Positions 13,798-26,301 of a DNA stretch of 64,000 nt are shown one piece after another. Where the stretch lies: NCBI GenBank assembly GCA_021442155.1, contig CM038215.1, positions 281,902,413 through 281,966,412 of the forward strand, in the 5' to 3' direction. The translations under genes were made by a program, and so were the position numbers. Source of the stretch: Cymbidium sinense (taxonomy: Eukaryota; Streptophyta; Magnoliopsida; Asparagales; Orchidaceae). Below the pieces are notes generated by a model. It saw nothing but the letters and a program-made list of their open reading frames with translations, did no database searches and was not told where the DNA came from. The stretch's first letter is position 1, and each line of letters begins with the position of its first letter.

Positions 13798-14735
13798 TGA
13801 TATGACACTTAAAATACTACTAAAGCATGAATCTTGATTAAAAGCAAGCCGATCCAAGTTGAAATCGAGATCAAGACTTAAAATATCCTTGAAAACTCTG
13901 GGATGTCATTTAAATCCCTAAATAACTCTCAAACATGAGTGTTTAAAGTCAAATCGAGGCTCAAAATGGAACGAGCCCAAGATCTCATAATTTCATTTGA
14001 GCATTCAAATACTTAAAATACATCAACCGATCAAAGGAATCATTTTGAGTTGTCCGGAAGTGGAGTGGTTCGATTTTGCATGTATTTCTGAGATGTCACT
14101 CCTCCACCTATAAATACCCTCATTCCTCATATGAGAGGCCAAGAGAGAGAGGAGAGTTCTAAAGCTTGAAAATCCTCCGCATATAATCGTGCCACACTGA
14201 CGCCGCCACCCCCGTGTTACCAACCAATATCTCTGCCATGCTGTAGCCATGATCCTTTGCATCATTATTGCCATCGCTACCATGGCTGCCTTGCTGCCGG
14301 TCATCATCAACCATCGCCGCCGGATCATTACCGACCACCGACGCTGTCACCACCACTACCATCGTGACACCGCTTCGATCTCGATGCCATCTTGGTCATC
14401 ATGACGTTTTCATCGTGGTATTTCATGTAACCATCATCGCTACACTAGAAAGCATAAACCTAAACGGACTATATGGTTGTTGTTGTTCCGATTTTGGGAT
14501 TCCCATGTACTCTTCTCATATACATTTTGTAATCCCAGTCGGGAAAACTTGTACTCCAAAACAAATATATAGTGGAAGATTTTATCAAATGGTTTTCCTC
14601 TTTGAGGTTTTCCACATAAAATTGAGTTTTCTTGTTCACCTTTAAATACGTGTTTTGATTTCACAACAAAGCTAAGGCGAACTTTCACTCTACAAGAAGA
14701 TTTTCTAGCACTCAACAATTCCCATCTTGCTAATT
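13798..14735 (+). mobile_element. LTR-like segment with TATA box and PBS-like end
   Basis: It begins TGATATGA, the same eight bases that open the LTRs at 53029 and 18139. It carries CCTATAAATACCC near 14110 (TATA-box type) followed by a GC-richer, purine-rich leader, and ends at a TTGGTGCTTCC motif near 14736. The Ty3 element at 47-54 kb has TTGGTGCTCTCG directly after its 5' LTR. The inferred structure is a 5' LTR whose internal region has been lost or replaced by segment A. The ORFs inside are GC-rich low-complexity Thr/Ser-rich translations without family features. No partner LTR or target duplication was found. Confidence 0.4.
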
Positions 14736-14920
14736 GGTGCTTCCAAACGGGTCATCATGATACAAAGATATCCATGTTAGGTCATACATACAAATAGTTA
14801 AATCTGTGTTCCCCACAACCTAGTATTGTTATAAGACTCATATAAAAATAATAATAAGCATGAAACCATTCCACAAGTAGTAGTAAAAAAAAATTAAAGT
14901 ATGAGTTTATATAACATACC

Positions 14921-15011
14921 TTCCCGATCTTGATCACCATCCAATCGAAAATAATGTATACATTTTCACCGGATAAACACCTCGGACATTTGTTGATCAC
15001 TTATCCATCTA
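14921..15011 (-). pseudogene. Exon-like piece of unidentified gene (copy A)
   Basis: This is the counterpart of the open 94-bp exon at 59414-59321 (minus strand). Splice-like borders are kept (acceptor TTTTAG, donor GTATGT), but the frame is broken by short losses: the copy is 91 bp instead of 94. The reading starts WISDQQMSE as in the other copy, then diverges in frame. I do not recognise the protein. Confidence 0.45.
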
Positions 15012-16903
15012 AAATGAATGTAAGATGATGATAAGTGCATGATAGTTCAAGAACAATTTCAAAGCTCAATGCTTGTTAATGGAAAAACATGTATAAAAGA
15101 GATTTTGCATCATCATTATCATTTTCATAATTAATGTTATTCTAACTCCTTTAGCTTTCTTTTATGAATACCAAAATATTCTTGTATATTAAGTGCTCAA
15201 CGAGATGTTAACTCAGTAAATTTTTTAATGCAATCTTCAGCATGCCTATTATCTTTCATAATCTTTACATACAAATTTTATAATTATCTTATTAGTTCAT
15301 TTTCTACCCTCAATATAAACTTAAAACTATATAAATTTTTCAACATCTTATCTTAAATAGATGCAACTCTAACTATCTCTTATCTTAAATAGATGACATT
15401 AATGTGACAAAACAAATGAGGGGAATTGAATTTTGTTGTGAAAAAAAAATCTTCATAAACTAGAAATCAACAACCAAAATTTTGAAATCAATTTTAGGTA
15501 TGTTATCGAGGAAAAGTTCTAAAATTAGCTCAACTCATTGTCAACTCTACACATGCATGCATATTAATTAACATAAAATGATCATTATGTAGCTTAATGT
15601 TATGTAAATGATTTACTTAAGACTATAGGCAAAAATGTACATATAACTGATTAGGGAATTATGACCGGAGCTATTAAGCTACCCAAGCCAACCTAATAGG
15701 CCGCTAAGATTGATGATGACAGTAAAATAGTAAGCAAAATGAAAAGAAAAATAATTTGAAAAATCTTCCAAATTTTGATATGATGAGATTTTTCAAATGA
15801 ATGTTAACAATTTAGAGTCTGTTTGGGATAACTATAGTTATATGAAAAAGTTGTGGTGGAACTACTGCAGAAGAAACTGCTATATAAAGAAGCTATAGTG
15901 GGTATACAATTTTTTTTTTTTACAAAAATCAAATCTCAATTTGGTGCCACCAGATAGCAGGTTAGGTTACAAAATACACACAATAGATTCTCAAAACAAA
16001 ACTAGAACGCATTTCCCACCTAGATTCCTCAAAATGCAACTAAATGAAGCTCTCAAATGACCAATGGTGCACACACCACTATACGCTCTCTCAAATGTAC
16101 TCTAGACTTCCACAAACATGGAATAGAAAAGAAGAAGAGAGGAATGACTACAAGTCGTTAAGATAACAATGAGTATAATAGGTGCATAAATGAATTCCAA
16201 GAAATACTAATGGCAAAAAACTAACCAATTTTAGGCCTCCAATCTGAGTTTTAGAGAGGACAATGATACAAAAGAAACACTCAAAGCGATTGAAATGCAG
16301 TCATTTTGACGATATATCAAGAATTTTATAACATCACACTTGTTGCATGGGATCCTCATGGGTAAAATGACATGAATGGTTATGTAAGTTTAATTGCTTT
16401 AACACTAGTATAGTTGGTAATCAAAGTTTGGAAAATGGCATAACTTTCAATCAAATTAAAGTAATATTTGTGTGAAAAGATACTAAAATGCTATGGGAGT
16501 GATAAAGAAGAGAAGAAACTATTTTAATAATGGTTTTTCACAACTTTTCCACTAATATGTCATAGCAAGACTCCTGATAAATTATAGTTTTCACAAGCGT
16601 TTTTTCTTCTATTTTTATGGCAAATGATTAAAAGCTATATTAAAGAAAAAAGTGTTAGAAATATAGATGACAATCAAATGACACAATATAGAATCATGGG
16701 CTGAGTAATAAGAAAATCATGCTCTAATAAAAAATTTCAACACACATAATGGCCTATAACTCAGTGTAATACTTAGCAATTCTTTCACTGATACTTTCTA
16801 ATATACTTCACAATGCTTTTTTATTGGATTTTACATGTGTTGAGTAACCCTTTCAATGGAAAATGAGATGTTAAATTTGGAATAGTTAGATAAATCAACT
16901 TAC

Positions 16904-16990
16904 CGATAACCTTTGAATCGATGAATCATCAAGAGGTTCTTCATTATCATATATAGCTTGAACCTCCATAGAAGTAGCAATAATCTTACA
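16904..16990 (-). pseudogene. Candidate upstream exon of the same unidentified gene
   Basis: On the minus strand the open reading IATSMEVQAIYDNEEPLDDS ends at a good donor (CG|GTAAGTTG; GT at 16903-16902). The acidic peptide is nearly the same in copy A' (EPLDDSS is kept), but there the donor and the adjoining ~730 bp are gone. Because it lies 5' of the WISDQQ exon in gene order, both may belong to one gene. No function can be assigned. Confidence 0.3.
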
Positions 16991-18138
16991 ACAAAGAAGA
17001 CCCATTTAGAAGAACTCGATGAAGAAATAACTTCAAAATCTTTGTCATCTTTATAGGATGTTTAGGGAGTTTGTTCTTCATGAGTTTGAATGATTTATAT
17101 TCAATCAGATTTCTCCAAACATTATGTTGGAATTTATTTATATCTGAGTTCTACTTCCAATGAACGAAAGCATCCATAGCTTACAGCAGTAAGAAAACAC
17201 TCTTGATTAAGGTTGAAAATAAATATAAATCAACATATAAATTGATATTTGTGGTGTGGATGGCTAAAATAAAAAATGAGTAGTCATCAAGATCCGAAGT
17301 TTCATCATCCAGGTTATGATCTACCAACATCGAGGGCTATTAGCCATAATGTCCAAAAAGTCTAATTAGCAATCATGAGTTGTCTTATCTCAAATATCAC
17401 GAGTAGACTAGTGTTGTAGTGCAAGTGTTACTGTGAGTGCAAGTGTTTATTTAAGTTAGACTTTAATTATAATTGTTTATTAAAGTCTCAGCAAAACAAT
17501 GTATGTAGCAGAGTAGGAGGATTGATAGGCGCTTCGAATCGCAAGAAAGTGGCACAATGGGAGCAAGCATTTCCAATCATAAAGGACCGGATCAATTTTA
17601 TCCCATTTAAATTTAAGAACAATCGTAGGGGATGATGGAAGTACCGAACAGATCGAGCGAAAAGTAAGTCGAGCTTTGGCCAGTGAGATTGTCCACCGCA
17701 ATAGGAACCCCAATTTCTCGCCACCTTGAGAGCCCCTTCGCTCCAACAACATAAAGGAAGATTTGGGAATTTAATAAAGGGGATATCAATGAAGTTTTAT
17801 CAGGAAGTCCCACAACCACTCAAAAGATAAACGCCGACGCTTAAAAAACATGGGCCATTGTTCCAAACTATCATACCTTCCTTGCATGAAAATGAATAAG
17901 AAAAATCACCCTCCAAAGTGAGTTCCAATTGGCCTTTAAATACCCACTTTCACTTGATCGCCGCAAGCAATGAGCCATAAAGGGACGTTCATCGGACCAA
18001 CAAGACAACTCCTTTCTCGCTCACATTCACTCCTCTTAGAAACACACTTCATCTTGAATGGTTTATGGGAGAGAGGAGTTGTTGTTTCATTATGGGCATT
18101 TAGTAGCACCTTCAGCCGATTAAATGTAGGAGGGAAGA

Positions 18139-19181
18139 TGATATGATCCCATATTATCCAAAAGACAAGAAGTAAGGAATAAAACTCCATATTGGATGAA
18201 AGACTTCATTCAATAATATATGAAAGGATAAAATAAGAATCAATATAGCCATTCTAATACTAAAAAGAATTAGAAGAATAAAGAAATGGGCCACATACAT
18301 CCATAAATTACAAACAGAAGGGCTAGAATACAAGAAGAATATTACAGACTACAAAGCAATATAAATCCAACAGATTACAAACTCAATACAAGACCCTTAC
18401 AGAGAAGTAATACACATCAGAAACCAAAGATGAGCAAAGTATATAACAAGAGTGAAGCCAAATAAACTTCGAAAGAATCTATATCAACACCTAAAACAGA
18501 GAACTTGATGATAAAAGAATAAATAAAGAAGCAATCAAGAAACCAAGAAGAGATCTAAGTTTAATAAATAATAAACCATCCGTGAGAACGAAAGCAAGAT
18601 AAAAGAAACTACAAACCTAACAAATGAATAATTACAAGTGTATGAACTTCCAACCTTGTAAAAGAAAGCATAGATCTAGGTTATAGAAGAAAACAAAAGT
18701 ATAAATAGGGTCAAGAAACCAAACAGAGTGTAATGAATATATTTAAAGAAAACTTCCTTTCCTTATTCTCTTCTCCTTCTTCTCTTGAGTTCTTCTCTGG
18801 TTTTCCTCACCGAAACCACTTCGATTGAAAATCCTGGGTTTCTCCTCCGCCTCTCTTTTCCCTCTCTGAGCATAGTTGAACTATCAAGAGAAACAAAAGA
18901 AAATGGAGTTAAAGCAAAGCTTACCCTAGCCTCATCACAAAAAAGTTGTAAATTGAAGGCTCGATTCATTCCACGAGCACGATCAAGCACTAGATCAAAC
19001 CACGAGAGGCAAATGGACTCCACTATCAAAGGGGATCAAGACACCCAATCAAGGCTAATCGTAATTCCAAGTGCTAGCCAACAAGGGAATCAGCATCCGA
19101 CGGCCGAGACAAACCAACTCTTAATCACTCCTCAACCGTTCATTCCACTCTAATCACCCATTAACCCAATTTAGACTCATA
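18139..19181 (+). mobile_element. Diverged LTR related to the Ty3 element at 47-54 kb
   Basis: It opens TGATATGATCCCATAT, matching TGATATGACTCCATAT at 53029, and follows a purine-rich tract (AGGAGGGAAGA) that resembles a polypurine tract. It shares the LTR layout: TATAAATAG at 18700, then a CT-rich leader with TTTTCCTCACCG and a CCTGGGTTTCTCC block comparable to the CCCTAG...TTTCTCC block of the other LTRs. It ends near ACTCATATC, followed by GGGGCTTGCTCGTGAT, which resembles the primer-binding region downstream of the 5' LTR at 48551. A polypurine-like tract upstream suggests a 3' LTR, a PBS-like end suggests a 5' LTR, so its role is undecided. Confidence 0.6.
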
Positions 19182-19486
19182 TCGGGGCTTGCTCGTGATG
19201 GACATATTTGATGATAAATGAGGAAAAGAGGAAAGTAGATGCAAAACCATTTGAGAGGGAGAGAAGCATGGTAGAGAGAGAAACGAGAGAGCGAATACCC
19301 GGGGAGAGGAAGTCAACGATCATAGAGAGCCATATCGCCATCTGGGAAGGAGCACGAACCCCAGAGGAGAGCATCGGAAAAGTGGTATCAATGCATGATT
19401 CTGAGATTAACAAATGTACTTTCAAAACAAATTTCATATTTTAATGCTTGTTCTCTTTTCCTACGCTTTGATATTTTCTTCTCTCT

Positions 19487-19487
<1 letters not shown>

Positions 19488-19526
<39 letters not shown>
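19488..19526. repeat. (GA)n microsatellite
   Basis: A GA run preceded by a CT run (CTCTCTCTGAGAGAGA), so the junction is a short inverted repeat. Confidence 0.9.
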
Positions 19527-19529
<3 letters not shown>

Positions 19530-21230
19530 GAGAGAAAGAGCATTAAATGAATAAAGAAGGAAAAACTTCCACACATTTTTGTGATATAGGTTAGTGAATT
19601 GAAAATTGTTAAAATATATATTAATTTTCAAAAAGAGAGTAATACCAAATTGAATAATTACATGAAATAATATAAGAAGAAATTTTAAAATCAACATTAT
19701 TTAAATATAATTTAACAAAATTGATTGATTTAAAAAAAATTAAAACCAACATATTCAATTATGTGCCAACAATGCAATATTTTTTATAAATTGCCATAAT
19801 TGAGTCTAAAGTTTAATTATTTATATGTTAACTTAATATATATTATAAATATTAATATTAAATTTATACAATTTATTATTATGTATCTATTTTTTATAAT
19901 GTTCATAAAACTTATAATAGAATAAACCTTCACCTTAACTTTGTATAAATCAACAAAATATTGGAAAGAGAATAAACTAATTTTTATTGAAAAAAAAAAA
20001 CCAATAAACTAGTAAAAAATGCTTCACTTATATTTGCTTTAGTAATAGTTTAAATCTTCCAGTAAAATGAATTACAAAGTAATGTGAGAATCGATAATGG
20101 AAATAAAATCAGTAAAAAATCTAGTAGTGGGGTGTAACTTTTTTGGTGACAATGTGGCGACAAATAGACGATCGACAACAATGGTGGATGACAAACTTGA
20201 ACTTCATCTCTCCCAACATTCTTCCAAGTTCACTCTATTCCTACCTTCATGACAAGAATGGGGTCCCATTTATAAGATGAGAGGGACATTTTGGTCATTA
20301 TAGTCAAAATCTCAAAACACTCCATCGGACCGTGTATATTGATTCATTTGATCATAGATAATTTTATGGTGATTTGATCATCCAAACGATATTCAATTTG
20401 AGTGATCTGGAAGGATTCGCCTCCGAATCGCCGATTATATCCATGTCAAATTTAAGTCATTTGATCATCCAAATGATGTATGACTTTGAGATTGATTTTC
20501 ATTTGGATCGATAATTGATTCTTATTAGGGACTCATCTTATCAGTTGAATTTGATGATATGCTTTAACTTGAAATATATGCTGATTTATAAATTTTAGAG
20601 AATATATCAATAGTATATTTGAGACATTATATTATTAATATTTTAATATAATTTTTTAATATTTATTATATGCTTATATAATTTAATTATTTTAATTAAT
20701 ATATGTAATAAAATTTAAAGTTTAGAAAGTTAATTATTATTTAAAATTCTAGTTTAATAAAATGAATTTTAATTAAAATAAATTATTAATCATAAGAATT
20801 TTATATTAAAATTAAACTAAATAATTATTATTATTAATATATACTAATATATTTTTGAGAGCCCTAAAATTTGTCATGTTTAGTTGGATTAAAAATGATT
20901 ATGTTAGAAGATTTTCAAAAAAAAAGACCAAGTTAAAATATGTAAGTTTTTATTTATAATGTTATTATTATTATTAAAAATATTTTAAAATATTAGTATG
21001 ATTCCAATTATTGATATTAAATTTATTTGAAATAGTTACATATATTAATCTAAATATAATATCTAAACATTATGATTTTGTTTACATATTTTAAGAAGAA
21101 AATATTTAAGAAGTTGTTGTAGAAAACCTTAAATTAATAACTTGAAACTATTATCACATATTAACATAAAAATGAAGTTCAAGTAATATCAAATAGGTAT
21201 AAAAAAAAATAAAAAAAGTAAAAATGTGCG
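19530..21230. other. AT-rich non-coding stretch
   Basis: No coding similarity was seen. At about 20380-20490 the phrase TTTGATCATCCAAA occurs twice in a small direct repeat. The rest is very AT-rich. Confidence 0.5.
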
Positions 21231-23140
21231 ACTAAGTCCAACTATGCCACGTTGGTGTAGCAGGCATCACTAAGAGTGGATTCAATGCCATATATGACAT
21301 AGAGTATCATCCAGTTAATGTCACATTATGCAGATAAGTGAAGAAGTTATTGCGGAACATAAGCTCCCAAACTAGCCCATAAGATGGTGGAGTGGCAATG
21401 GGAATCGCGACTCCTCTGTGGTAGATGGGCTTGCTGGGTCATAAGACCAAGACGGTATTCAAGAAGCCATGAGTAAATGGTGGTCGTGAGATACACATGT
21501 GATCCTTCTCACATAATGCACTCCAAGCCTTTGTTGACGACATTCGAAGAGGTAGAAACGAAAGGTGGATTGTAGATCCACATGACTTAATTGTAGCATC
21601 ATTCTCAAGTGAGTCATTGCTTTATAGAATGTCAAAAGAGTATGTTGATCAGCATCTTACTACGGGTCCTCGATCATTAATGGCTCACTAAGTACTCGAT
21701 TTGTATCAGATAAATTTACAATGTTGGACAAGTTCTATTGGAGGGGATTTGTGATGAGCATGAAACTATGTTCTACAAAAATGATGATGAGGATGATGTG
21801 ATCAGGGCCTTCTTTAAAAATATCCATTAACAGATCGAGATTTATTGGGACTAGAGAATAAGCGAAATAGATGAGCACTTAATATCTAACAATGAGTACA
21901 TCATGCTCAAACAACTGAGAAGATAAATAGCTTGCATTTGAGGGTTGATGAGTCAACTTGAACTTAAAGTTGTAGATGAAGCAGAAAGTATGTACATGAT
22001 AAGAAGCACAATTTTATTCTATTGGTATAATCAATAGTCATTATGTGATCACGAAACAAGTTCACCAGTATATCCCAACATGCAACAAGCTATATTATGT
22101 CAGGTAGTACATGCAAGTTCAAGTAAAAATTGAGGTGTATGGAGAATGGGAGTAAAGACCACATTCATGTCATGAAGATGACATGGCAATGTACAAAAGT
22201 TTATCGCTTATTTCATTCAACGCAATAGTATCAACCAATTTAAAGCCTGTATGACAAAATATTGACCCAAGTAACATATGAGTATCCTACATGAAACTTA
22301 TGTGGCATAAGACATTATTCACAATTAGAATCACCACGTTGGAGAGATCTGTGCTATATGCTTATGCCATCACATGAGTGTAAATGTGAGTCAAACAAAT
22401 TTAACCATTATTCCAATATTGAGTTCATATCACTGCAATAATCGATTTTGTCTTGATACTTTCTTCCTAGTAAGCGTGGAATCTACCATTGGAATTGGCC
22501 AACAACACATTTTTCCATTCAAGATAGTAGAATAGAATTCATGATATTTTTCTACACTCAAGACTTAATTCCATTTATCAACTAATGATTTGTGCATCAT
22601 TTCAGAATCTATTTGGTAAGGCAAAATATTAATAAGCTTTCATGTTTTTTTCAAGGCATTTGAAGAATTTAACAAAAAATAAGACAATTGGAGTGAACAT
22701 TGATTCATAGTCAAAAATATATGTGCAGTAATAATTTATGATATCTACATTTTAAAAGGTATATCAAATAAAACATCAAATAAGGTCACGAATTAGAAGG
22801 GATGTACATGTGGTCTTAACCCATGATGATGTGTATGTATACATATGATAATAAAATAATGTTCAACAAATTTTAATGACATGGCTTGAATTGGCACTAT
22901 TTTGAATATATTATAACATAGTCATCATGTTAAAACTTTGTACTCAACAAAATGCAACCAAAATAGCACATTTTAACAACTTTGCGGATAGTGAACATAC
23001 AAGAAGATTTAGCTTTGTAAAAAATTAATGAATTGGTTACAAAGATAGCGAACCTACAAGATTGACGGAAAACCATATTTGTAGTGTACATGCGATACCA
23101 GCTTATCACATATAGTTTACGCCATTCAAAAATTGTCAAA
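21231..23140. other. Unidentified moderately complex region
   Basis: Base composition is less extreme than in the flanks and resembles decayed coding DNA, but all frames are interrupted and I recognise no domain. It lies just upstream of the PMD remnant and could be the 5' half of the same element. This is inference from position only. Confidence 0.3.
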
Positions 23141-23146
23141 CTGTCA

Positions 23147-23370
23147 CAATCACAGTTTTGTAAGAAAGTTATAAAATTTGTTCTGATTCTAACGATATGA
23201 ATTTCACAGATAACTATGATTCAATATCAAAATATGATTAATCGCTCAACTTTCAAGATAGGTTGCGCTCATGCAAAATCGCCATTTCTCACAATCACAA
23301 ATTTTTCCAACGAAAGTTGTAGAAAATTTTGTTACAATTCCAATGATATGAATGTTCATATGACCCGCTT
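23147..23370 (+). repeat. ~150-bp repeat, left flank of the PMD element
   Basis: Two diverged units: AGAAAGTTATAAAATTTG near 23164 and CGAAAGTTGTAGAAAATTTT near 23314, each followed by GAT/AAT TCCAACGATATGAA-like sequence. This is the same family and orientation as the four-unit array at 25571-26215. GAAAGTTGTAGAAAATTTTG-type motifs are, to my knowledge, common in plant retroelement repeats. Confidence 0.7.
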
Positions 23371-23375
23371 ATTGG

Positions 23376-25060
23376 GAGGAATGTTGTTGGTGGGGTGGTG
23401 CATATTGGCCAGATTACTATGATGAGTTGATAGGAGCACATCCAGAGCTGCACATTGTCTACCACGATCCGATCCAGCCTCATATCACAAGACTTGACGT
23501 GCATGCACAAACTTGTTCGCCCTTACGGCGTTTGAACGACATGTGGATTCTTACTTAGATTTACTTCAAATTTGATGTATGCATGTCAGAGCTTACATAC
23601 TCTTTACTATTGGCTATTTCTTTATGCTATACACATCTTCTTCGGAGATTCACCTGCAGTATCTGCCCCTACTGGAGGATCTTGACACATTTAGGGAGTT
23701 CTCACTAGATCAGGCTTGCTCATTTGCAGTGGAGCTCCATGAGGCAACAAAGCAAGCACGCTGAATATGGCTAGTTGCCTACGCTTATTGCAGGTGTATG
23801 GGCGGAGCATGTTTATGTAGTGAATTAACGCATATTCCATACCCGGCATAGATGGGTTGAGTGTGGGTCACCGGAATGAAGGGTATGTCCAAGAGATGAC
23901 GCGAGCCCATATCAGAGTTTACATATACTAGCTAGATGGCCTACTGCAAAGTCAGGTATATTGCATTGTAAGTTTATTTTTTGGGCCCATTATTGTATGT
24001 ATATAGCATAGCTAATATTCATTTCAAACAACACATGTGATCTGGGAGCCATACGGAGTTCAGATACGTGCACGTATCACAGAGATATGCTTACGTGGGG
24101 ATGACATATGGCAAGCTAAAGTACCCTTTATTAGCTGGAAACGAGTTGAGTGGCACCTGCCTGATTGTGTGCTCAGGCAGTTCGGCCTTCCACCTATGGC
24201 TAAGGTTGCACCGGTAGATTCTACTTTCGTGCGAGTGGATGGTCGAGGGAAAGCCGAGGACCGGTCGACACACCAGATGTATATTTGGGAGAGCAGCGTG
24301 ATTTAGTGGTGGTAGACTCTTCCCATGGGGTAGCCATTAATCAATATATGATATGGTATCGATCTTGGGCTTCACTATATATGTTGAAGGCACCTACAAT
24401 ACCCCAAACTTATTACCCGTGAGCTCCTAGAGACCCATTCATGGTAAGCGCATTTCATCACTACGATAATAATTTTTTACTAACTCTATCATAATTAGAG
24501 TTCTGTCAACGCAGTGTGAGCACATATTGAATACTAAGGATATATTCTAGCGATATTTTGAGAGGGATGAGGACAAAAATTTTCAACAATCAATCAACGA
24601 GTATGAGGGTTGTGCAGGTGGAGCTACGCAACACATGCATATTGATAGATACGGGACACTAGCATTCAAGGTGCTTCATCGTCATTGCGGATGGGCGATA
24701 GATATTGGTCCATCATCTCCACCAGTGAGCGGACCATCTACATATACATTCAGACAACCACCACAATATTCATACCAGGAAGTTATGTGGGCACAGATGC
24801 ACCTGGCGGCAACCAGTCCCTCCTACATATGGGCCTCCGTCATTCCATTTGACACCTCATGAACTGTATTTTCTCGCTTCATACACGCCTTCTCGATGTA
24901 CCTAGACCTAGTTACTCGCAACAACCCTCCGAGCAGTTTGAAGAGGAGGACCAACATCTGGAACATCATTTACGAGACTGGCCGCGACGACCACCAGCCC
25001 ATTACACAGCCGGTAGTGATGCGATACCGCATCGCAGGCATTGTCGGAGATAGTCGTCTG
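23376..25060 (+). pseudogene. Plant mobile domain (PMD) element coding remnant
   Basis: Several + strand blocks match the plant mobile domain (MAIN/MAIL1-like, 'aminotransferase-like'). At 23640-23763: LQYLPLLEDLDTFREFSLDQ. After a frame change near 23770: MASCLRLLQV (family LLLLQxWAWE). At 24037-24306: IWEPYG, then KRVEWHLPDCVLRQFGLPP, the hallmark VEWHxPDRVLRQFG block. Near 24330-24400: INQYMIWYRSW (family YxxWYR). A Pro/Tyr-rich tail follows at 24635-25050 (QPPQYSYQEV; RRPPAHYTAGSDA). A possible intron starts at GTATATTG near 23956. PMD genes occur both as host genes affecting silencing and inside transposons; with broken frames and repeats on both sides, a transposon origin is more likely here. 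Confidence 0.75.
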
Positions 25061-25570
25061 TATTATTATCTTCTGTTCATACAGGATTACAATTTGTTGT
25101 ATATGTACCTATCTTATTGTATTCTATCTCGGAGGCATCGTGAGGAACTATTTTATTATTTTGGTTACTTTAATTTATAAATATTCATATCTTTTTGTGC
25201 TACTTTATTTATACTGACTTTAAGTGTTTAGAATAAGTTATACATTGATGTATGTTTTTTAGTGAGAATATTCCCTTTGGTAGTAATAGTAGAGAGGTAG
25301 GTAGTTTGTGTTCTAAACTTAGTTTGAGTTGGCTTCTTATCATTGTTTGAAAACGATTGCATTTCTAATACTTGCACATTCACTTCTCTTATATGAATGT
25401 AATTAATATGAATAATTATCTCCAAACAATAAGACTAATGCGCTAGCAACACCTGTTTATATGTCATGACTCTTAAAAAGTTGTTAATTGCACTTCATTA
25501 AGAGTGTTTGTTTAGCGTGAGTTATTTTTGCATTTCATCATTGTTCATTTCTCAAAATATGCTGCGTATC

Positions 25571-26215
25571 AGGCTGCAATCATAAATTTTGACCAACATA
25601 AAAGTTGTAGAAAATTTTGTTACGATTCCACGATATAAAGTTCACTCAATTTTGACACTGTATGACACCGATACGCGCAAAATATGATTTCGCCCGAACT
25701 TTCATTCCGCTCACAAGATTCGAAAATCTGCGATCGGGAATCGTAAATTTTAACCAACATGAAAATTGTAGAAAATTTTGTTATAATTCCAACGATGCAA
25801 AGTTCTCTCAATTCTAACACCATATGACTCCGGTACACTCAAAATACAATTGCTGCTCCGAACTTTCAGCTCCGCCGTAGCTTTTCGCATGCGATGCAAA
25901 ATCTGATCGGGCTGCAATCGTGAATCTTGACCAACATGAAAGTTGTAGAAAATTTCATTATGATTTTAACGATATAAAGTTCGTCGATTCCAACACCGAT
26001 GACTGACACGCGAAAATACGATTGCTTTGAAATTTTAGCTGCGTCGTAGCTTTTGTGCACATAAAAATCGCTATGTATCGGGCCACAATCGTAAATTTCG
26101 ATTAACATAAAAGTTGTAGAAATTCGTTATGATTCCAACGATACTAAATTTGCTCGATTTTGACGCCGTCTGACTCCGATATGCACAAAATACGAAAACT
26201 GCCGCCATATTTTTT
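25571..26215 (+). repeat. ~170-bp tandem repeat array (4 units)
   Basis: Units carry an (A)CCAACAT(A/G)AAAGTTGTAG core at 25592, 25753 and 25930, with a diverged ATTAACATAAAAGTTGTAG at 26101. Spacings are 161, 177 and 171 bp. Each unit continues with a GATTCCAACGAT-like block, a GACTCCGATAC-like block and an AAATACGA-like block. Related units lie at 23147-23370, so the array brackets the PMD remnant. Confidence 0.85.
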
Positions 26216-26234
26216 GTTTTAAAATTAAATTACA

Positions 26235-26301
26235 GTCAGTCGTCCGTTCAACGAACGAGAAACTCATCCCGATCCAATCGTCCGTTGAACGGACGACTGA
26301 C
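26235..26301. repeat. Perfect 19-bp inverted repeat with nearby third copy
   Basis: GTCAGTCGTCCGTTCAACG at 26235-26253 is exactly reverse-complemented at 26283-26301. The right arm itself contains the near-palindrome CGTCCGTTGAACGGACG. A further GCCAGTCGTCCG...CGGACGAC hairpin follows at about 26319-26343. It stands out as CG-rich in an AT-rich setting. Confidence 0.9.

Larger units (their letters stand above)
14780..17490. repeat. Segmental duplication, copy A
   Basis: This region is collinear with 59236-61625 (A') over more than 2 kb. Compared with A', copy A has an extra ~730 bp (16188-16919) and lacks the 385-bp Tourist-like MITE that A' carries. A also misses many short GC-containing strings seen in A', for example TCGAAA where A' reads CTGCAAA. 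It contains two exon-like pieces on the minus strand, listed separately. Confidence 0.85.

Noticed and set aside
14268..14645. 125-residue + strand ORF and overlapping minus ORFs
   Set aside because: Thr/Ser/Val-rich low-complexity translations of a GC-rich leader; ORFs overlap on both strands and none has family features.
17480..17820. Three overlapping minus-strand ORFs of 68-90 residues
   Set aside because: The frames overlap each other and none shows family motifs; likely chance ORFs beside the LTR.
19208..19444. Charged 78-residue ORF downstream of the 18-kb LTR as a gag start
   Set aside because: It lies where gag would be expected but has no capsid or zinc-knuckle motif and ends early.
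19388..19697. Two minus-strand ORFs with Ser-Leu runs
   Set aside because: Also translations of a (GA)n tract.
25571..26215. Centromeric satellite because of ~170-bp period
   Set aside because: Only four diverged units with uneven spacing beside a PMD remnant; length alone is not evidence for a centromere.
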